This document shows, in pieces, positions 29,812 through 29,980 of a stretch of DNA of 29,980 nucleotides. The DNA is from an uncultured Eubacteriales bacterium (GTDB lineage: Bacteria; Bacillota; Clostridia; Oscillospirales; Oscillospiraceae). The translations under genes and the position numbers were made by a program. A model generated the notes under the pieces. The model saw only the letters and a list, made by a program, of their open reading frames with translations, made no database searches and was not told the origin of the DNA. The stretch spans positions 1-29,980 of the forward strand of contig URCB01000020.1 of NCBI GenBank assembly GCA_900546255.1, in the 5' to 3' direction. The stretch's first letter is position 1; every line of letters begins with the position of its first letter.

Positions 29812-29980
29812 AATTTTGGGAGGAGCCCGGAAGGTTGGCGCTTCGTTCGGAAGGGCAGTGTACGGGGGTGTCGGGTGTTCTGCCTGGCCCGTTGCTCCTC
29901 CCAAAATTGGGGGAGGCACCCCGAACCGCGCCGGCGAAGCCGGCACTCTCGGGGTGAGAGGGATGTTTTGGCCGGCGGAG
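29812..29980 (+). repeat. Multi-hairpin intergenic element, copy B (cut by window end)
   Basis: Hairpin 1: AATTTTGGGAGGAGC (29812-29826) with GCTCCTCCCAAAATT (29894-29908), a 15-bp perfect stem around a 67-base loop. Then eight bases, as in copy A. Hairpin 2: CACCCCGA (29917-29924) with TCGGGGTG (29949-29956), enclosing ACCGC, the inner stem GCCGGC (29930-29935) with GCCGGC (29939-29944), and ACTC. Then a 24-base block (29957-29980) ending CCGGCGGAG that matches copy A (9424-9447) at 19 of 24 positions by eye. Hairpin 3 is cut off by the window end. It follows the permease stop, inside what should be an operon. Confidence 0.55.

Overview
This window reads as chromosome of a high-GC, anaerobic, gut-type member of the Bacillota, most like Oscillospiraceae (Flavonifractor/Lawsonibacter-like). 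The support is indirect: very GC-rich coding sequence, GGAGG-type ribosome binding sites, near-consensus sigma-A promoters in short AT-rich gaps, an L-box (lysine) riboswitch, many lipoproteins with a lipobox Cys, an SLH-anchored exoenzyme, an LtaS-type phosphoglycerol transferase and a DUF1836 regulator. I see no phage, insertion sequence, CRISPR array, rRNA or tRNA gene.

Layout. 1-1083 (minus): 5' end of metG and a polytopic membrane protein. 1345-3901 (plus): a small membrane ORF, a SurA-N-like lipoprotein, a tandemly duplicated lipoprotein whose first copy is damaged, and a broken DUF2007-like gene. 4073-6135 (plus): DUF1836 regulator, TatD hydrolase and the TatD-associated radical SAM protein. 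6209-9325 (plus): a promoter with a palindromic spacer, a lysine riboswitch with a visible antiterminator/terminator switch, and a complete amino-acid ABC transporter, most simply a lysine importer. 9606-15144: an NhaC-family antiporter and a LuxR-type regulator (minus) divergent from putrescine aminotransferase and an aldehyde dehydrogenase (plus); together a probable putrescine-to-GABA module. 15341-20202 (minus): an SLH-anchored 5'-nucleotidase interrupted by an in-frame TAG, an unknown 195-residue protein and an LtaS-like sulfatase-fold transferase. 20371-21817 (plus): a Nit2-like omega-amidase and a membrane/zinc-ribbon protein. 21918-24192 (minus): a second zinc-ribbon membrane protein, and a YtrA-type GntR repressor with a DUF5808-like membrane protein. 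24348-25751 (plus): an RlmD-type 23S rRNA m5U methyltransferase. 25870-26889 (minus): an XRE-family HTH membrane protein. 27251 to the end (plus): the start of an oligopeptide/nickel-type ABC transporter operon.

Three observations stand out. First, two intergenic regions 20 kb apart (9326-9459 and 29812-29980) share a multi-hairpin element whose arms differ in sequence but keep their pairing, with a conserved 3' block; I do not recognise this family. Second, three genes carry in-frame stop codons (TGA at 2810, TAG at 3827, TAG at 16699 on the minus strand) with good homology continuing in frame beyond each stop. Third, the lysine transporter appears to have two layers of control, a palindrome between -35 and -10 and the riboswitch. 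All calls come from reading the sequence and knowledge of the families; no database search or folding program was run.
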